DNA of 64,000 bases from Ferriphaselus amnicola (GTDB lineage: Bacteria > Pseudomonadota > Gammaproteobacteria > Burkholderiales > Gallionellaceae): contig NZ_AP018738.1 of the NCBI RefSeq assembly GCF_000974685.2, positions 1,736,001-1,800,000 of the forward strand, in the 5' to 3' direction. Positions within the stretch are counted from its first letter, which is position 1; each line of letters starts with the position of its first letter. This document shows, one piece after another, positions 36,487-45,147 of the stretch. The notes under the pieces were generated by a model, which did no database searches, was not told where the DNA came from, and was given only the letters and a program-made list of their open reading frames with translations. A program made the position numbers and the translations under genes.

Positions 36487-36876
36487 TCACTTAACTTCTT
36501 CGCCTTCGTCATCCAAGTAGAACTCGTTTAGCGCACGCTCGACTTCCGCCATGTGCGTCAAGACAGGACCGCCTCCCATCATGATGCCGATAGAGCAGAC
36601 TTCCATGATCTCTTCCAACGATACACCTGCATGCTTGCAAGCGCGGATGTGAAGGCCGATGCAGTAATGGCACTGTTGGGTAAGCGCCATACCTAAAGCT
36701 ATGCGCTCCTTCTCTTTCTTATCAAGCACCCCTGGGAGCATGGCTTCAGCCATAAAAGCTTGTATTTTCCCCATCAGCTTAGGACGAAACTCCGTCAGCA
36801 TCTGGATGCCGCGATGGGCATGCTCCAAGACTTTGCGTTCGCTATCTGATCCCTTGGTATGTTTAGTTGTAGTCAT
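36487..36876 (-). CDS. Carboxymuconolactone decarboxylase/AhpD-like protein
   Basis: Small all-helical protein of 129 residues from the ATG at 36876, behind GGAGG. It carries the AhpD-like redox signature: a CHYCIGLHIRACKHAGVS stretch, that is CxxC followed by a His three residues later, with GMALTQ just before. Such proteins are often peroxidatic partners or thiol reductases, but many are uncharacterised. The frame can extend to 36915, which would overlap dnaE by four bases. It is 35 bases after the dnaE stop and may be co-transcribed with it. Confidence 0.82.
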   Translation of the reverse strand: MTTTKHTKGSDSERKVLEHAHRGIQMLTEFRPKLMGKIQAFMAEAMLPGVLDKKEKERIALGMALTQQCHYCIGLHIRACKHAGVSLEEIMEVCSIGIMMGGGPVLTHMAEVERALNEFYLDDEGEEVK

Positions 36877-36911
36877 GTCGCCTCCATTCGAAAATTCAAT
36901 AGCCTGCATAC

Positions 36912-39900
36912 TCAATAGGTGATGCGAATATTCTGCCGCCCGAGTTCGCCGTTCAAACTATTCAGCAAATCATCATGCAAAGTCACCTTCCAATCCTCGC
37001 CCAATTTCAGCTGGACACTGGCTTGCGAGTTTCGATAATGTAACAGCACGGGGCAGCAGCCATCGCGGTACGGCATCAGCAGTTGTTGCAGCCGAGCTGA
37101 ACTCACGCCTGCCGCGTCGGTTACGGCGACATCGAGACATTTGGCGAACACCGAACGTGCTGAGGCGAAGTTGAACAGCTCTTCACCGCTCACCCGCATT
37201 CCGCCGGAGTATTCATCGAAGCCCGCTTTGCCGCGTACCACCAGCAACTCGTCCTCGCGTATCCACTGCTTACTGCCTTCATAAACATCATTGAACACCG
37301 TCAGTTCGAGCTGGGCACTGCCATCATCCAAAGTCACCGCAGCCATGCGCCCACGCCGGGTTTGCAAAATCCGGATGCTGGACACGATACCCGCCAGTAC
37401 CACTTGCACCCCAGGATTGCGCCGCCCACCGCCGCCACCGCCTTCGCCGTAGTTATTGTGACTGCGCCCCGCACCGGCCATCTGCGGGGTGACATCGGCT
37501 AGCTTGAATTTGACAAATTTAGCCAGCTCTTCGGCGTATTCCTGATAGGGATGACCGCTGAGATAGAAGCCCAGCGCAGTCTTTTCCTGCTGCAACTTTT
37601 CTCGCAGACTCCACGGCTCGACGTTCGCCATCGTCACCGGCAAGTCCGCGCCGTCGTCATCACCGAACAAGCTGTTCTGGTTGGCATGGCGGGCATGCTG
37701 GTCGGCGGCTTCCAGTGCCGCATCCAGCGAAGCCATCATCTGATGGCGGTGGTCGTTCATCGCATCGAACGCGCCGCCTCGGATCAGCGCTTCGATAGTG
37801 CGACGATTGACGATGCGTTTATCCACACGGCGGCAGAAGTCGAACAAATCAGTGAATGGGCCGTTCTTGCGCACGGCGGAGATGCTCTCGATAGCCGCCT
37901 GCCCCGTGCCCTTGATCGCGCCCAGGCCGTAGGCGATGGTCTTTTCATCGACCGGCGCGAAGCGATAGTTCGATGAGTTCACGTCCGGCGGCAGAATGGT
38001 CAAGCCTTGTTGCAGCGAGTCCTGATAGAAGAAACTCACCTTGTCGGTGTTGTCCATTTCCGAGGTCATGGTCGAAGCCATGAACGCAGCGGGGTGGTGA
38101 CACTTCAGGTAGGCGGTCTGGTAGGCGACCAGCGAATAGGCGGCGGCGTGCGACTTGTTGAAGCCGTAGCCCGCGAACTTCTCCATCACGTCGAAGATCT
38201 CGTTGGCTTGGCCTGCCTCGATATTGTTCTTGGCAGCACCTTCGACGAACTTGGCGCGCTCCTTCGCCATCTCCTCGACTTTCTTCTTACCCATCGCACG
38301 GCGCAGCATATCCGCGCCGCCAAGACTGTAGCCCGCCGCCACCTGCGCCGCCTGCATCACCTGCTCCTGATACACCATGATGCCGTAGGTAGTGGACAAC
38401 ACCTTTTCCAAACAAGGGTGCGGATAAATCACCTTCTCGCGGCCATGCTTACGGTTGATGAAGTCCGGGATGAAGTCCATCGGGCCGGGGCGGTACAGCG
38501 CATTCAGTGCAATCAGGTCTTCCAGACAGTCCGGCTTCGCCTTCACCAGCGTGTCCTTCATGCCCCGTGATTCGAACTGGAACACCGCCGTGGTATTCGC
38601 GGTCTTGAATATCTTGTCGTAGGTCGGTTTATCGTCGAGCGGAATCGTCTCGATAGAAAAGTGCTGAGTGCCAAGTGCTGAGTGCTGAGCATCTGCACCG
38701 CCCTCGGTTTTACTCAGTCCTGTGACCTCACTACTCAGTCCTTTAATGTAACGCACCGCCCAGTCGATGATAGTCAGCGTACGCAGGCCCAAGAAGTCGA
38801 ACTTCACTAGGCCGATGGCCTCCACGTCGTCTTTATCGAGCTGGCTGACCGGATTGCTGCCATCCGCCGTGTAGATCGGGCAAAAATCGGTGAGCTGACC
38901 GGGCGCGATCAACACGCCACCGGCGTGCATCCCGATGTTCCGCGTCAAATCTTCCAGCCGTTCAGCCAGTTCCAACAGTTCGGGCACGCCTTCTTCATCG
39001 TTGGCCAAGGCATTGATCTCAGGCTCAAGCTCACGTGCTTTAGCGAGTGAGACGGGTTTCACGCCCTCCACCGGGATGAGCTTGGACAGGCGGTCGCACA
39101 GGCCGTAGGGAAAATCCATCACGCGCCCGACATCGCGGATCACGCCCTTAGACGCCATGGTGCCGAAGGTGGCGATCTGCGACACGCACTGCGCGCCGTA
39201 GTTGTCGCGGACGTATTTGATAACCAGCTCGCGCCCGTCCTGACAAAAGTCCACGTCGAAGTCGGGCATGGAGACCCGCTCGGGATTCAGGAAACGCTCG
39301 AACAGCAAGTCGTAACGTAAGGGATCGAGGTCCGTGATGCCGAGCGAGTACGCCACCAACGAGCCCGCACCGGAACCCCGCCCCGGCCCCACTGGCACGC
39401 CATTGGGAAAGCGTTCATGGCGATAGGCTTTGGCCCAGCGAATAAAGTCCGCCACGATCAAGAAGTAGCCAGGGAATCCCATCGTGATGATGGTGTTCAC
39501 CTCGAACTTCAGACGCTCCATGTACTCGGGCAATTTCGCTGCGCGCTGGGCCTCATCCGGGTAGAGCTGCGCCATGCGCTGCATCAAACCACGCTCGGAT
39601 TCGTCGTACAGGAACTGATCCAGACTTTCGCCATTCGGCGTAGGGAACGCGGGCAGTTGCGGCTTGCCCAGTTTCAACGTGAGGTTGCAGCGTTTGGCGA
39701 TCTCGACACTGTTCTCCAAGGCCTCCGGCAGATCGCGGAACAGCTCGGCCATCTGAGCCTGCGTTTTGAAATACTGCTGCTCGGTGAATGCCTTGGCGCG
39801 GCGCTTGTCGTTCAGCACGTAGCCCTCGGCGATGCACACACGTGCCTCGTGCGCCTTGAATTCATCCTGCTCCATGAACTGCACTGGATGCGTCGCCACC

Positions 39901-40544
39901 AGTGGCAGATCCAACTCGCCCGCAAGCTGCGTCGCAGCCCGAATATGCTCTTCTTCGCGCGAAAAACCTGCGCGCTGCACTTCCAAGTAATAACGCTGCG
40001 GAAACAAGCCTGCCCAAGCCTCGGCATACTGGCGCGCCGCCTGCCGGTTGCCATTCAGCGATGCCGTACCGACGTCGCCCAGATGAGCACCCGACAGAGC
40101 GATCAGCCCCTCCGTACCTTCTTCCTGAAAGAACTCGCGGCGCAACTCGGCGCGCCCCAGATGCTGATTCTCCAGAAAAGCGCGCGTAAGCAAACGGCAC
40201 AAACGCAAATAGCCCGCATTGGACTGACACAGCAGCAACAAACGGTGCGGTTTGCTGCGATCGGCGTCGTTGGTGATGAACACATCCGCGCCGAGGATAG
40301 GCTTCACCCCCGCGCCCCGCGCCGCTTGGTAAAACTTGACCATGCCGAACACATTGGAAACATCGGTCAACGCCAGCGCAGGCATCCCATCCGCCCGAGC
40401 TGCTGCAACTGGTGGGCAGGTATGTACCTTGTAACTATTCCCGTCCGCGTCCTTCTTCTTTTCCTCGACATCTAGACGCACGATGCCATCGATGATCGAA
40501 TATTCGCTATGGAGACGGAGGTGGACGAAGGCAGGCTTAGACAT
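36912..40544 (-). CDS. dnaE: DNA polymerase III subunit alpha
   Basis: Replicative polymerase, 1210 residues (E. coli 1160). It has the N-terminal PHP domain (VHLRLHSEYSIIDG), the palm with catalytic Asp residues in PDFDVDFCQDGRE (about 445-457) and the PGRGSGAGSLVAY fingers region. HhH and OB-fold segments follow toward the C-terminus. Two oddities: residues about 600-629, just before the conserved IPLDDKPTYDKIF, are encoded by a seven-base-period repeat block and are absent from the E. coli alignment I recall; and a glycine run (GEGGGGGGRRN) sits before the OB fold. Both are in frame, so the gene should work. It stands alone with an AhpD-like gene downstream. Confidence 0.97.
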   Translation of the reverse strand: MSKPAFVHLRLHSEYSIIDGIVRLDVEEKKKDADGNSYKVHTCPPVAAARADGMPALALTDVSNVFGMVKFYQAARGAGVKPILGADVFITNDADRSKPHRLLLLCQSNAGYLRLCRLLTRAFLENQHLGRAELRREFFQEEGTEGLIALSGAHLGDVGTASLNGNRQAARQYAEAWAGLFPQRYYLEVQRAGFSREEEHIRAATQLAGELDLPLVATHPVQFMEQDEFKAHEARVCIAEGYVLNDKRRAKAFTEQQYFKTQAQMAELFRDLPEALENSVEIAKRCNLTLKLGKPQLPAFPTPNGESLDQFLYDESERGLMQRMAQLYPDEAQRAAKLPEYMERLKFEVNTIITMGFPGYFLIVADFIRWAKAYRHERFPNGVPVGPGRGSGAGSLVAYSLGITDLDPLRYDLLFERFLNPERVSMPDFDVDFCQDGRELVIKYVRDNYGAQCVSQIATFGTMASKGVIRDVGRVMDFPYGLCDRLSKLIPVEGVKPVSLAKARELEPEINALANDEEGVPELLELAERLEDLTRNIGMHAGGVLIAPGQLTDFCPIYTADGSNPVSQLDKDDVEAIGLVKFDFLGLRTLTIIDWAVRYIKGLSSEVTGLSKTEGGADAQHSALGTQHFSIETIPLDDKPTYDKIFKTANTTAVFQFESRGMKDTLVKAKPDCLEDLIALNALYRPGPMDFIPDFINRKHGREKVIYPHPCLEKVLSTTYGIMVYQEQVMQAAQVAAGYSLGGADMLRRAMGKKKVEEMAKERAKFVEGAAKNNIEAGQANEIFDVMEKFAGYGFNKSHAAAYSLVAYQTAYLKCHHPAAFMASTMTSEMDNTDKVSFFYQDSLQQGLTILPPDVNSSNYRFAPVDEKTIAYGLGAIKGTGQAAIESISAVRKNGPFTDLFDFCRRVDKRIVNRRTIEALIRGGAFDAMNDHRHQMMASLDAALEAADQHARHANQNSLFGDDDGADLPVTMANVEPWSLREKLQQEKTALGFYLSGHPYQEYAEELAKFVKFKLADVTPQMAGAGRSHNNYGEGGGGGGRRNPGVQVVLAGIVSSIRILQTRRGRMAAVTLDDGSAQLELTVFNDVYEGSKQWIREDELLVVRGKAGFDEYSGGMRVSGEELFNFASARSVFAKCLDVAVTDAAGVSSARLQQLLMPYRDGCCPVLLHYRNSQASVQLKLGEDWKVTLHDDLLNSLNGELGRQNIRITY
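38658..38745. repeat. In-frame palindromic block of heptanucleotide repeats in dnaE
   Basis: About 88 bases built from seven-base-period units. Toward the low-coordinate end the minus strand reads CAGCACT, CAGCACT, TGGCACT, CAGCACT; toward the other end it reads GGACTGA, GTAGTGA, GGTCACA, GGACTGA. The outer ends are near-inverted copies (AAAGGACTGAGT and ACTCAGCACTTT). The block stays in frame and codes for GLSSEVTGLSK and AQHSALGTQHF, in which motifs recur every seven residues, as a 21-base super-period predicts. Confidence 0.75.
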
Positions 40545-40631
40545 GGTGAACTTGATTTCTGACTGAGCAGAATTCTACCATTTGGCGGCATCGATTCCGC
40601 CGATGTTTCTGCTACCGAGACTGTGTAAGGT

Positions 40632-40985
40632 GAAGCTGGCCGATAAGCCGGGTTCTGTCGTGGACAGTCATTCCTCTAGGCGTTTCGTTACCTGACGCTC
40701 AAGCAATCTACCCGCTGACGACGCGAGCAACGTCATAGTCAGCCTATTTGATCTTGCTCCGAATGGGGTTTACCGTGCCACTCCCGTTACCGGCAGCGCG
40801 GTGGGCTCTTACCCCACCGTTTCACCCTTACCTGTCTCTGACCGAAATCAGCTCATCGGCGGTCTATTCTCTGTTGCACTTTCCATCGCCTCACGGCGTC
40901 CGGCCATTAACCGGCATTCTGCTCTGTGGAGCCCGGACTTTCCTCTCCGAGCACAAGGCTCGCAGCGACTGTCTAGCCAGCTTCG
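40632..40985 (-). ncRNA. rnpB: RNase P RNA, bacterial class A
   Basis: Catalytic RNA of RNase P, which matures tRNA 5' ends. On the minus strand it begins GAAGCTGGCTAGACAGTCGC and ends CCGGCTTATCGGCCAGCTTC, the two ends pairing as helix P1. The universally conserved GAGGAAAGTCCGGGCTCC block near the 5' end, GGTAAGGGTGAAACGGTG in the middle and ACAGAACCCGGCTTA at the 3' end are all present. About 354 bases, normal for class A. Ends are accurate to a few bases. Open frames across it are artefacts. Confidence 0.97.
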
Positions 40986-40991
40986 GCGCGG

Positions 40992-41000
40992 AGTCTAACA
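40992..41000 (-). promoter_or_regulatory. Putative extended -10 promoter for rnpB
   Basis: The minus strand reads TGTTAGACT, an extended -10 (TG, one base, TAGACT). A GC-rich CCGCGCC follows, and the RNA begins about eight bases downstream. No clear -35 is visible. Position relative to the RNA start is right for a stable-RNA promoter. Confidence 0.4.
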
Positions 41001-41011
41001 CAGAGGCAAGG

Positions 41012-43153
41012 TCAACTCCCCTGCGCCCGGTTACGCAACATCCGCCACAGCCAGAATCCGCCTAGCAGCGTCAGCAATCCCGCCAACCACAATGGCCAAC
41101 GTATCGGTTGATTCCAGCGACGACGCTGTTGATCGCGCTGAACCGCATCGACTCGCAGATATTTGAGATAGTTGCTGGCCATGTTGTTGGGCTTGCTGTT
41201 GAACAGCCAGGCGTGGTGTAGCGAGTATTCCTTGGGATGAAAGCCAAACAGCCAAGGCGAATCATGCCGCAGGATCTCCAGCATTTGATTGATGATGCGC
41301 TGCCGCTCGTCGTCGTTATCCATGTTCTTCATTTGCTCGAACAAGGCATCGTAGTGCGGGTTCTTGTAATTGGCGGCGTTCTCGCCCGCAAACTTCACCT
41401 TGCCCTGGGGGCCATGCAGCAGGAACAAGAAGTTCTCGGGGTCCGGATAGTCGGCGTTCCAGCCGTAATAGAACATCTGCGTATCACCGCGCCGCACCTT
41501 GTCCTGGAAGCGGTTGTAGTCCGTGCTGCGTATCACCAGTTGCACATTGATCTCGGCAAACTGTTTGCGTAGCCAGTCCAGTCGCGCCTTGTCACCCACG
41601 CCATTGGATGTGGAATCGAGATGGATCACCAAGGGTTGACGCGTCTTCTTATTCACACCACCGGGATAGCCCGCTTCGGCCAACAGGCGCTTGGCCTCAG
41701 CGATGGATTTGCGGCGTGGCGCGCCGTTCACCCAGTCATAGACGTAATGATTGATGCCCGCCTCATCTTCCAAATAACCGAAGATGCCGGGCGGCAGGGG
41801 CGACTGGGCTGCGATGCCGCGCCCGTTGGCGAAGATGGAGATGAACTCCTCGAAATCGACCGCGATAGCGATGGCCAACCGCAGCTTGCGCGAGCGTTCG
41901 CCGCCCGCCCCGCCCACGACCGGATCAAGCCAGTTGAACCCCATGTAACTGGTGGACGTGGCGACCGAGGTTGCAAGCGTGATACCCTGCCTCTGCATTT
42001 CCTCACTGACGTTGGCCTCCCCGCCCACGCTCACTTGCACTGCCTGATCGAAGCTATCCGAACCGATGCCCGAGGAGTCATACCAGCCTTGCAAGAACTT
42101 GTTCCAATACGGAATGGTTTCCTTTTCCAGGGTGAACACCACCTTGTCCACCAACGGCAACGGCTTGCCCGCATCTGCCAGCAAACCGGCAGCTTGATCT
42201 TCGTCCTCCCCTTCCGAGGGATAGAACTCGCCGCTGAAGTTTGGATTTTTGGTCAACACCATGCGCTGATTTGGATCGTTTTCCGACAGGTAGTAAGGGC
42301 CGCTGCCTATCGGCCACCAGTCCAGACTCAGATTACGCTCACGCATCCCCGGTTGGGCGTAGAAGCGCTCGGCTTCCCACGGCATGGGCGCGAAGAACGG
42401 CATCGCCAGCCAGTAGGCGAACTGCGGATATTTGCCGCGCACCTTGATGCGGTAGCGGCTGGCATCGACCACTTCAACGCCGCGCAGCGGATAGGCGTTC
42501 AGGTCGATCCAGCCTTCCGGCTGCCGCTTGCGCGCTGCCTTCAAAGTCTCGGCGTACTCCTTCATGCCGACGATGTATTCCGCCATCACACCGAAAATGG
42601 GCGAATGCAAATCAGGATGGGCCAGCCGCTTGATCTGGTAAGCGTAGTCCTCCGCCGTTACAGCGCGGGTGCCCGTCTCATCGAAATCGGTCAGCTTGCG
42701 GATACCCGTTAGATCGCTCTCGTCCAGCCCCACATAGCGTGGCTGCCCAGCTTCATCTCTAGCCAAAGCCGGATGCGGCTGGTATTTCAAGCCCTCCCGC
42801 AGATGGATCTCGTAGATGGTGTAGGCAACTTGGCTGGCCGAAGCATCCTCCGGCAAGGGGTGCAGTTGTGCATCGAGATACATGACCAAAGGCATCTCTT
42901 TCGCCGACTGGGGCACCAACTCGTAAGGGCGTTTGAAGAAATGATATTGCAGCGGCGAGTAATAGATCTGCTCGATCACCGCAAACTCGTTCTGGCTATA
43001 GGCCTGCACCGGGTCGAAATGCTTGGGACGGCCGGAAAAAGCCGTGTACAAGATCGACTTTCCCTCATCCGATGCCGGGTAGGGGTTGTTCCACACAGCA
43101 TCGTCGCAGGCGATGAGTAACAAGGGAAGAATGAGGCAGAGCAAGCGTTTCAT
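41012..43153 (-). CDS. Family 5 extracellular solute-binding lipoprotein with C-terminal membrane helix
   Basis: A 713-residue protein of the peptide/nickel-binding (SBP family 5, OppA-like) class. It starts at the ATG at 43153 with a lipoprotein signal (MKRLLCLILPLLLIAC). Binding-domain landmarks are FSGRPKHFDPVQAYSQNEF, WPIGSGPYYLSENDPNQRMVL, and the ligand-cleft region YGWNADYPDPENFLFLLHG. The end has a hydrophobic helix (PLWLAGLLTLLGGFWLWRML, about 686-705) with a positive tail, unusual for an SBP. No ABC permease or ATPase genes are near. It may serve a distant transporter or a sensory role. The rnpB promoter lies just downstream. Confidence 0.85.
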   Translation of the reverse strand: MKRLLCLILPLLLIACDDAVWNNPYPASDEGKSILYTAFSGRPKHFDPVQAYSQNEFAVIEQIYYSPLQYHFFKRPYELVPQSAKEMPLVMYLDAQLHPLPEDASASQVAYTIYEIHLREGLKYQPHPALARDEAGQPRYVGLDESDLTGIRKLTDFDETGTRAVTAEDYAYQIKRLAHPDLHSPIFGVMAEYIVGMKEYAETLKAARKRQPEGWIDLNAYPLRGVEVVDASRYRIKVRGKYPQFAYWLAMPFFAPMPWEAERFYAQPGMRERNLSLDWWPIGSGPYYLSENDPNQRMVLTKNPNFSGEFYPSEGEDEDQAAGLLADAGKPLPLVDKVVFTLEKETIPYWNKFLQGWYDSSGIGSDSFDQAVQVSVGGEANVSEEMQRQGITLATSVATSTSYMGFNWLDPVVGGAGGERSRKLRLAIAIAVDFEEFISIFANGRGIAAQSPLPPGIFGYLEDEAGINHYVYDWVNGAPRRKSIAEAKRLLAEAGYPGGVNKKTRQPLVIHLDSTSNGVGDKARLDWLRKQFAEINVQLVIRSTDYNRFQDKVRRGDTQMFYYGWNADYPDPENFLFLLHGPQGKVKFAGENAANYKNPHYDALFEQMKNMDNDDERQRIINQMLEILRHDSPWLFGFHPKEYSLHHAWLFNSKPNNMASNYLKYLRVDAVQRDQQRRRWNQPIRWPLWLAGLLTLLGGFWLWRMLRNRAQGS

Positions 43154-43265
43154 GGCGGCAGAGTTTATCCGAAACGCCCATGCCTCGCCGCGCAAATTGC
43201 CGCAACTCGCAACGAGCTTCGGGTTAAGATTTGACCTTGATTCCGTCAACTATTCAGAACCCCAC

Positions 43266-44291
43266 ATGAACTCAGCATGGCGACTTTTCCTCGAACAGCA
43301 AGGCGCTCGTTTCGATGACCATACCGCACAAGACTTCGGCGACCCAAGCGCTGAGATCGTAGCGACCCGCGAAGGTGATACCCTCGCCTCACTGGATCAA
43401 TTCGGTACGCTCAAAGTGAGCGGCGAAGATGCGCAGACCTTCTTGCAGAGTCTGCTCAGCAACGACATCCGCACCGTCAGTCCTCAGCAGGCGCAGCGCA
43501 GCAGTTTCAACACCGCCAAAGGGCGGATGTTGGCGACCTTTTTGATCTGGCAGCGCGACGGCGACTACTTCTTGCAACTCTCCCGCGCGCTCACCGCACC
43601 GGTTCAGAAAAAGCTCTCGATGTACGTGCTGCGCAGCAAGGTCAAGGTCAGCGATGTCAGCGATGAATTCGTCGCTCTCGGTATCTCTGATGCACTGCTT
43701 ACGGCAAAACTGGGATTGCCGGAAAGTACACTGGCGACCACCTCCAGCGATGCTGCTCAGCTCATCCGTATAGGTGACCGACGCTTCCAGCTCATTTGCC
43801 CAGCCGATCAAGCCTGTGCATGGTGGCAGCGGCTGCGCGCCGAGAGCGGGAGTCTGCATCCAGTCGGCGCAGCTTGCTGGGACTGGCAGGACATCCATGC
43901 CGGCATCCCCCTCGTCACTTTGGCTACGCAGGAACAATTCGTCCCGCAGATGGCGAACATGGAGGTCATCGGCGGCGTCAATTTCAAGAAGGGCTGCTAT
44001 CCCGGCCAAGAGATCGTGGCGCGCATGCAATATCTGGGCAAAGCCAAGCGCCGCATGTATCTGGCACACATTGGAGGCGACACTTTGCCACGCCCCGGCG
44101 ACACGCTGTTCAGCAACAGTCCCGACGAGAACGCGCATGGCCTCGTCGTGAACGCTGCGCCTAGCCCCGACGGCGGCTTCGATCTGCTGGGCGTGTTGCC
44201 CATCGCCAGCCGCGAACATAACGCTGTGCACTTGGGCAGCGCCGCAGGCGAGCGTCTGGATTTCCTCCCGCTGCCTTACGCGCTTCAATGA
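43266..44291 (+). CDS. ygfZ: Folate-binding protein YgfZ
   Basis: Tetrahydrofolate-dependent factor for iron-sulfur cluster enzymes such as MiaB. The ATG at 43266 gives 341 residues. The family signature NFKKGCYPGQEIVARMQYLG, with the essential Cys, is at about 240-260, and the N-terminal LDQFGTLKVSGEDAQTFLQ is typical of the GcvT-like fold. The longer frame from 43086 overlaps the divergent lipoprotein gene and is rejected. It ends overlapping the next gene by four bases. Confidence 0.94.
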   Translation: MNSAWRLFLEQQGARFDDHTAQDFGDPSAEIVATREGDTLASLDQFGTLKVSGEDAQTFLQSLLSNDIRTVSPQQAQRSSFNTAKGRMLATFLIWQRDGDYFLQLSRALTAPVQKKLSMYVLRSKVKVSDVSDEFVALGISDALLTAKLGLPESTLATTSSDAAQLIRIGDRRFQLICPADQACAWWQRLRAESGSLHPVGAACWDWQDIHAGIPLVTLATQEQFVPQMANMEVIGGVNFKKGCYPGQEIVARMQYLGKAKRRMYLAHIGGDTLPRPGDTLFSNSPDENAHGLVVNAAPSPDGGFDLLGVLPIASREHNAVHLGSAAGERLDFLPLPYALQ

Positions 44292-44956
44292 ACCTGCCCG
44301 CCCAGCTCTTTCCGAGTGACTTACTGTGGCTGGCGAATTTCCTGTTCGCCGCCCTACTCGGAAAAGCGCTGTGGCGCGCGCGTTTCAGCGCCCTGCTAGA
44401 CAATCAATGGCGCGTCCACGCCCTGATCGGCTTAACCATCTGGGTGTTCCTGTTCTGGCAACTGAGTGCCGGCGTGCGCCCCGGCTTCAATTTCCACCTG
44501 ATCGGCGCGACCCTGCTCATGCTGCTGTTCGGTAGGCACGTCGCCATCGTACTGCTCAGCCTCGTGATGATCGCCACCTTCTGGCGCAACGGCTTCGACT
44601 ATCTCTCGCTCGGCCTCAACGGACTGGTGATGATCGCCCTGCCGGTCTATTTCAGCGAACAGGTATTGCACTTCACCCAGCGCAATCTACCCAAAAATCT
44701 GTTCATGTTCGTACTCGGCAACGGCTTCGTTTGTGGCGGAGTCTCCATGCTGCTGATCGTACTGACCGGCTCCTTCCTACTCGCGGCTTTCACCCATTAC
44801 ACTTGGGATAACGTACTGAATAACTACCTAGTGTTCTCGCCCATCATCATCTTGGTCGAGGCCTTCACCTGCGGCATCCTCACCACCGCATTCACCGTTT
44901 TCGCCCCTCAATGCGTGCTGCATTTCAGCGACAAGGAATATTTGCACGGCAAGTAG
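44288..44956 (+). CDS. CbiM-like energy-coupling factor permease
   Basis: Membrane protein of 222 residues with about six hydrophobic segments and the CbiM/NikM landmark GVRPGFNFHLIGATLLMLLFG. In cobalt and nickel uptake systems this family is the substrate-specific component. No EcfT, EcfA or CbiN gene lies near, so it may act alone or be something other than a metal importer. Its ATG overlaps ygfZ by four bases, so the two are translationally coupled. The link to ygfZ has no known functional basis. Confidence 0.75.
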   Translation: MNLPAQLFPSDLLWLANFLFAALLGKALWRARFSALLDNQWRVHALIGLTIWVFLFWQLSAGVRPGFNFHLIGATLLMLLFGRHVAIVLLSLVMIATFWRNGFDYLSLGLNGLVMIALPVYFSEQVLHFTQRNLPKNLFMFVLGNGFVCGGVSMLLIVLTGSFLLAAFTHYTWDNVLNNYLVFSPIIILVEAFTCGILTTAFTVFAPQCVLHFSDKEYLHGK

Positions 44957-45147
44957 CGCGTAGCGCAAAGCATCTCGCCATCAACTCGCGTCCTAATGGA
45001 TTATTCGGGTTAAAATCGCGGCAGGACGAAACGAACTCTAAACATTACAAACCGTTTCAGATTCATCCTCAAAATCCATGACTGATCTGGTCAGGCACTC
45101 GCCGCCAGGGTGGTTTTTCTCGTCAGCACAAGCGAGCAAGGTAGGGC

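Noticed and set aside
39417-40475. 352-codon plus-strand frame opposite dnaE
   Set aside because: Antisense to the conserved PHP domain; composition fits a mirror of a real gene.
40748-41065. Open frames across 40.7-41.1 kb on the plus strand
   Set aside because: They run antisense through the RNase P RNA gene; no protein family is recognisable.
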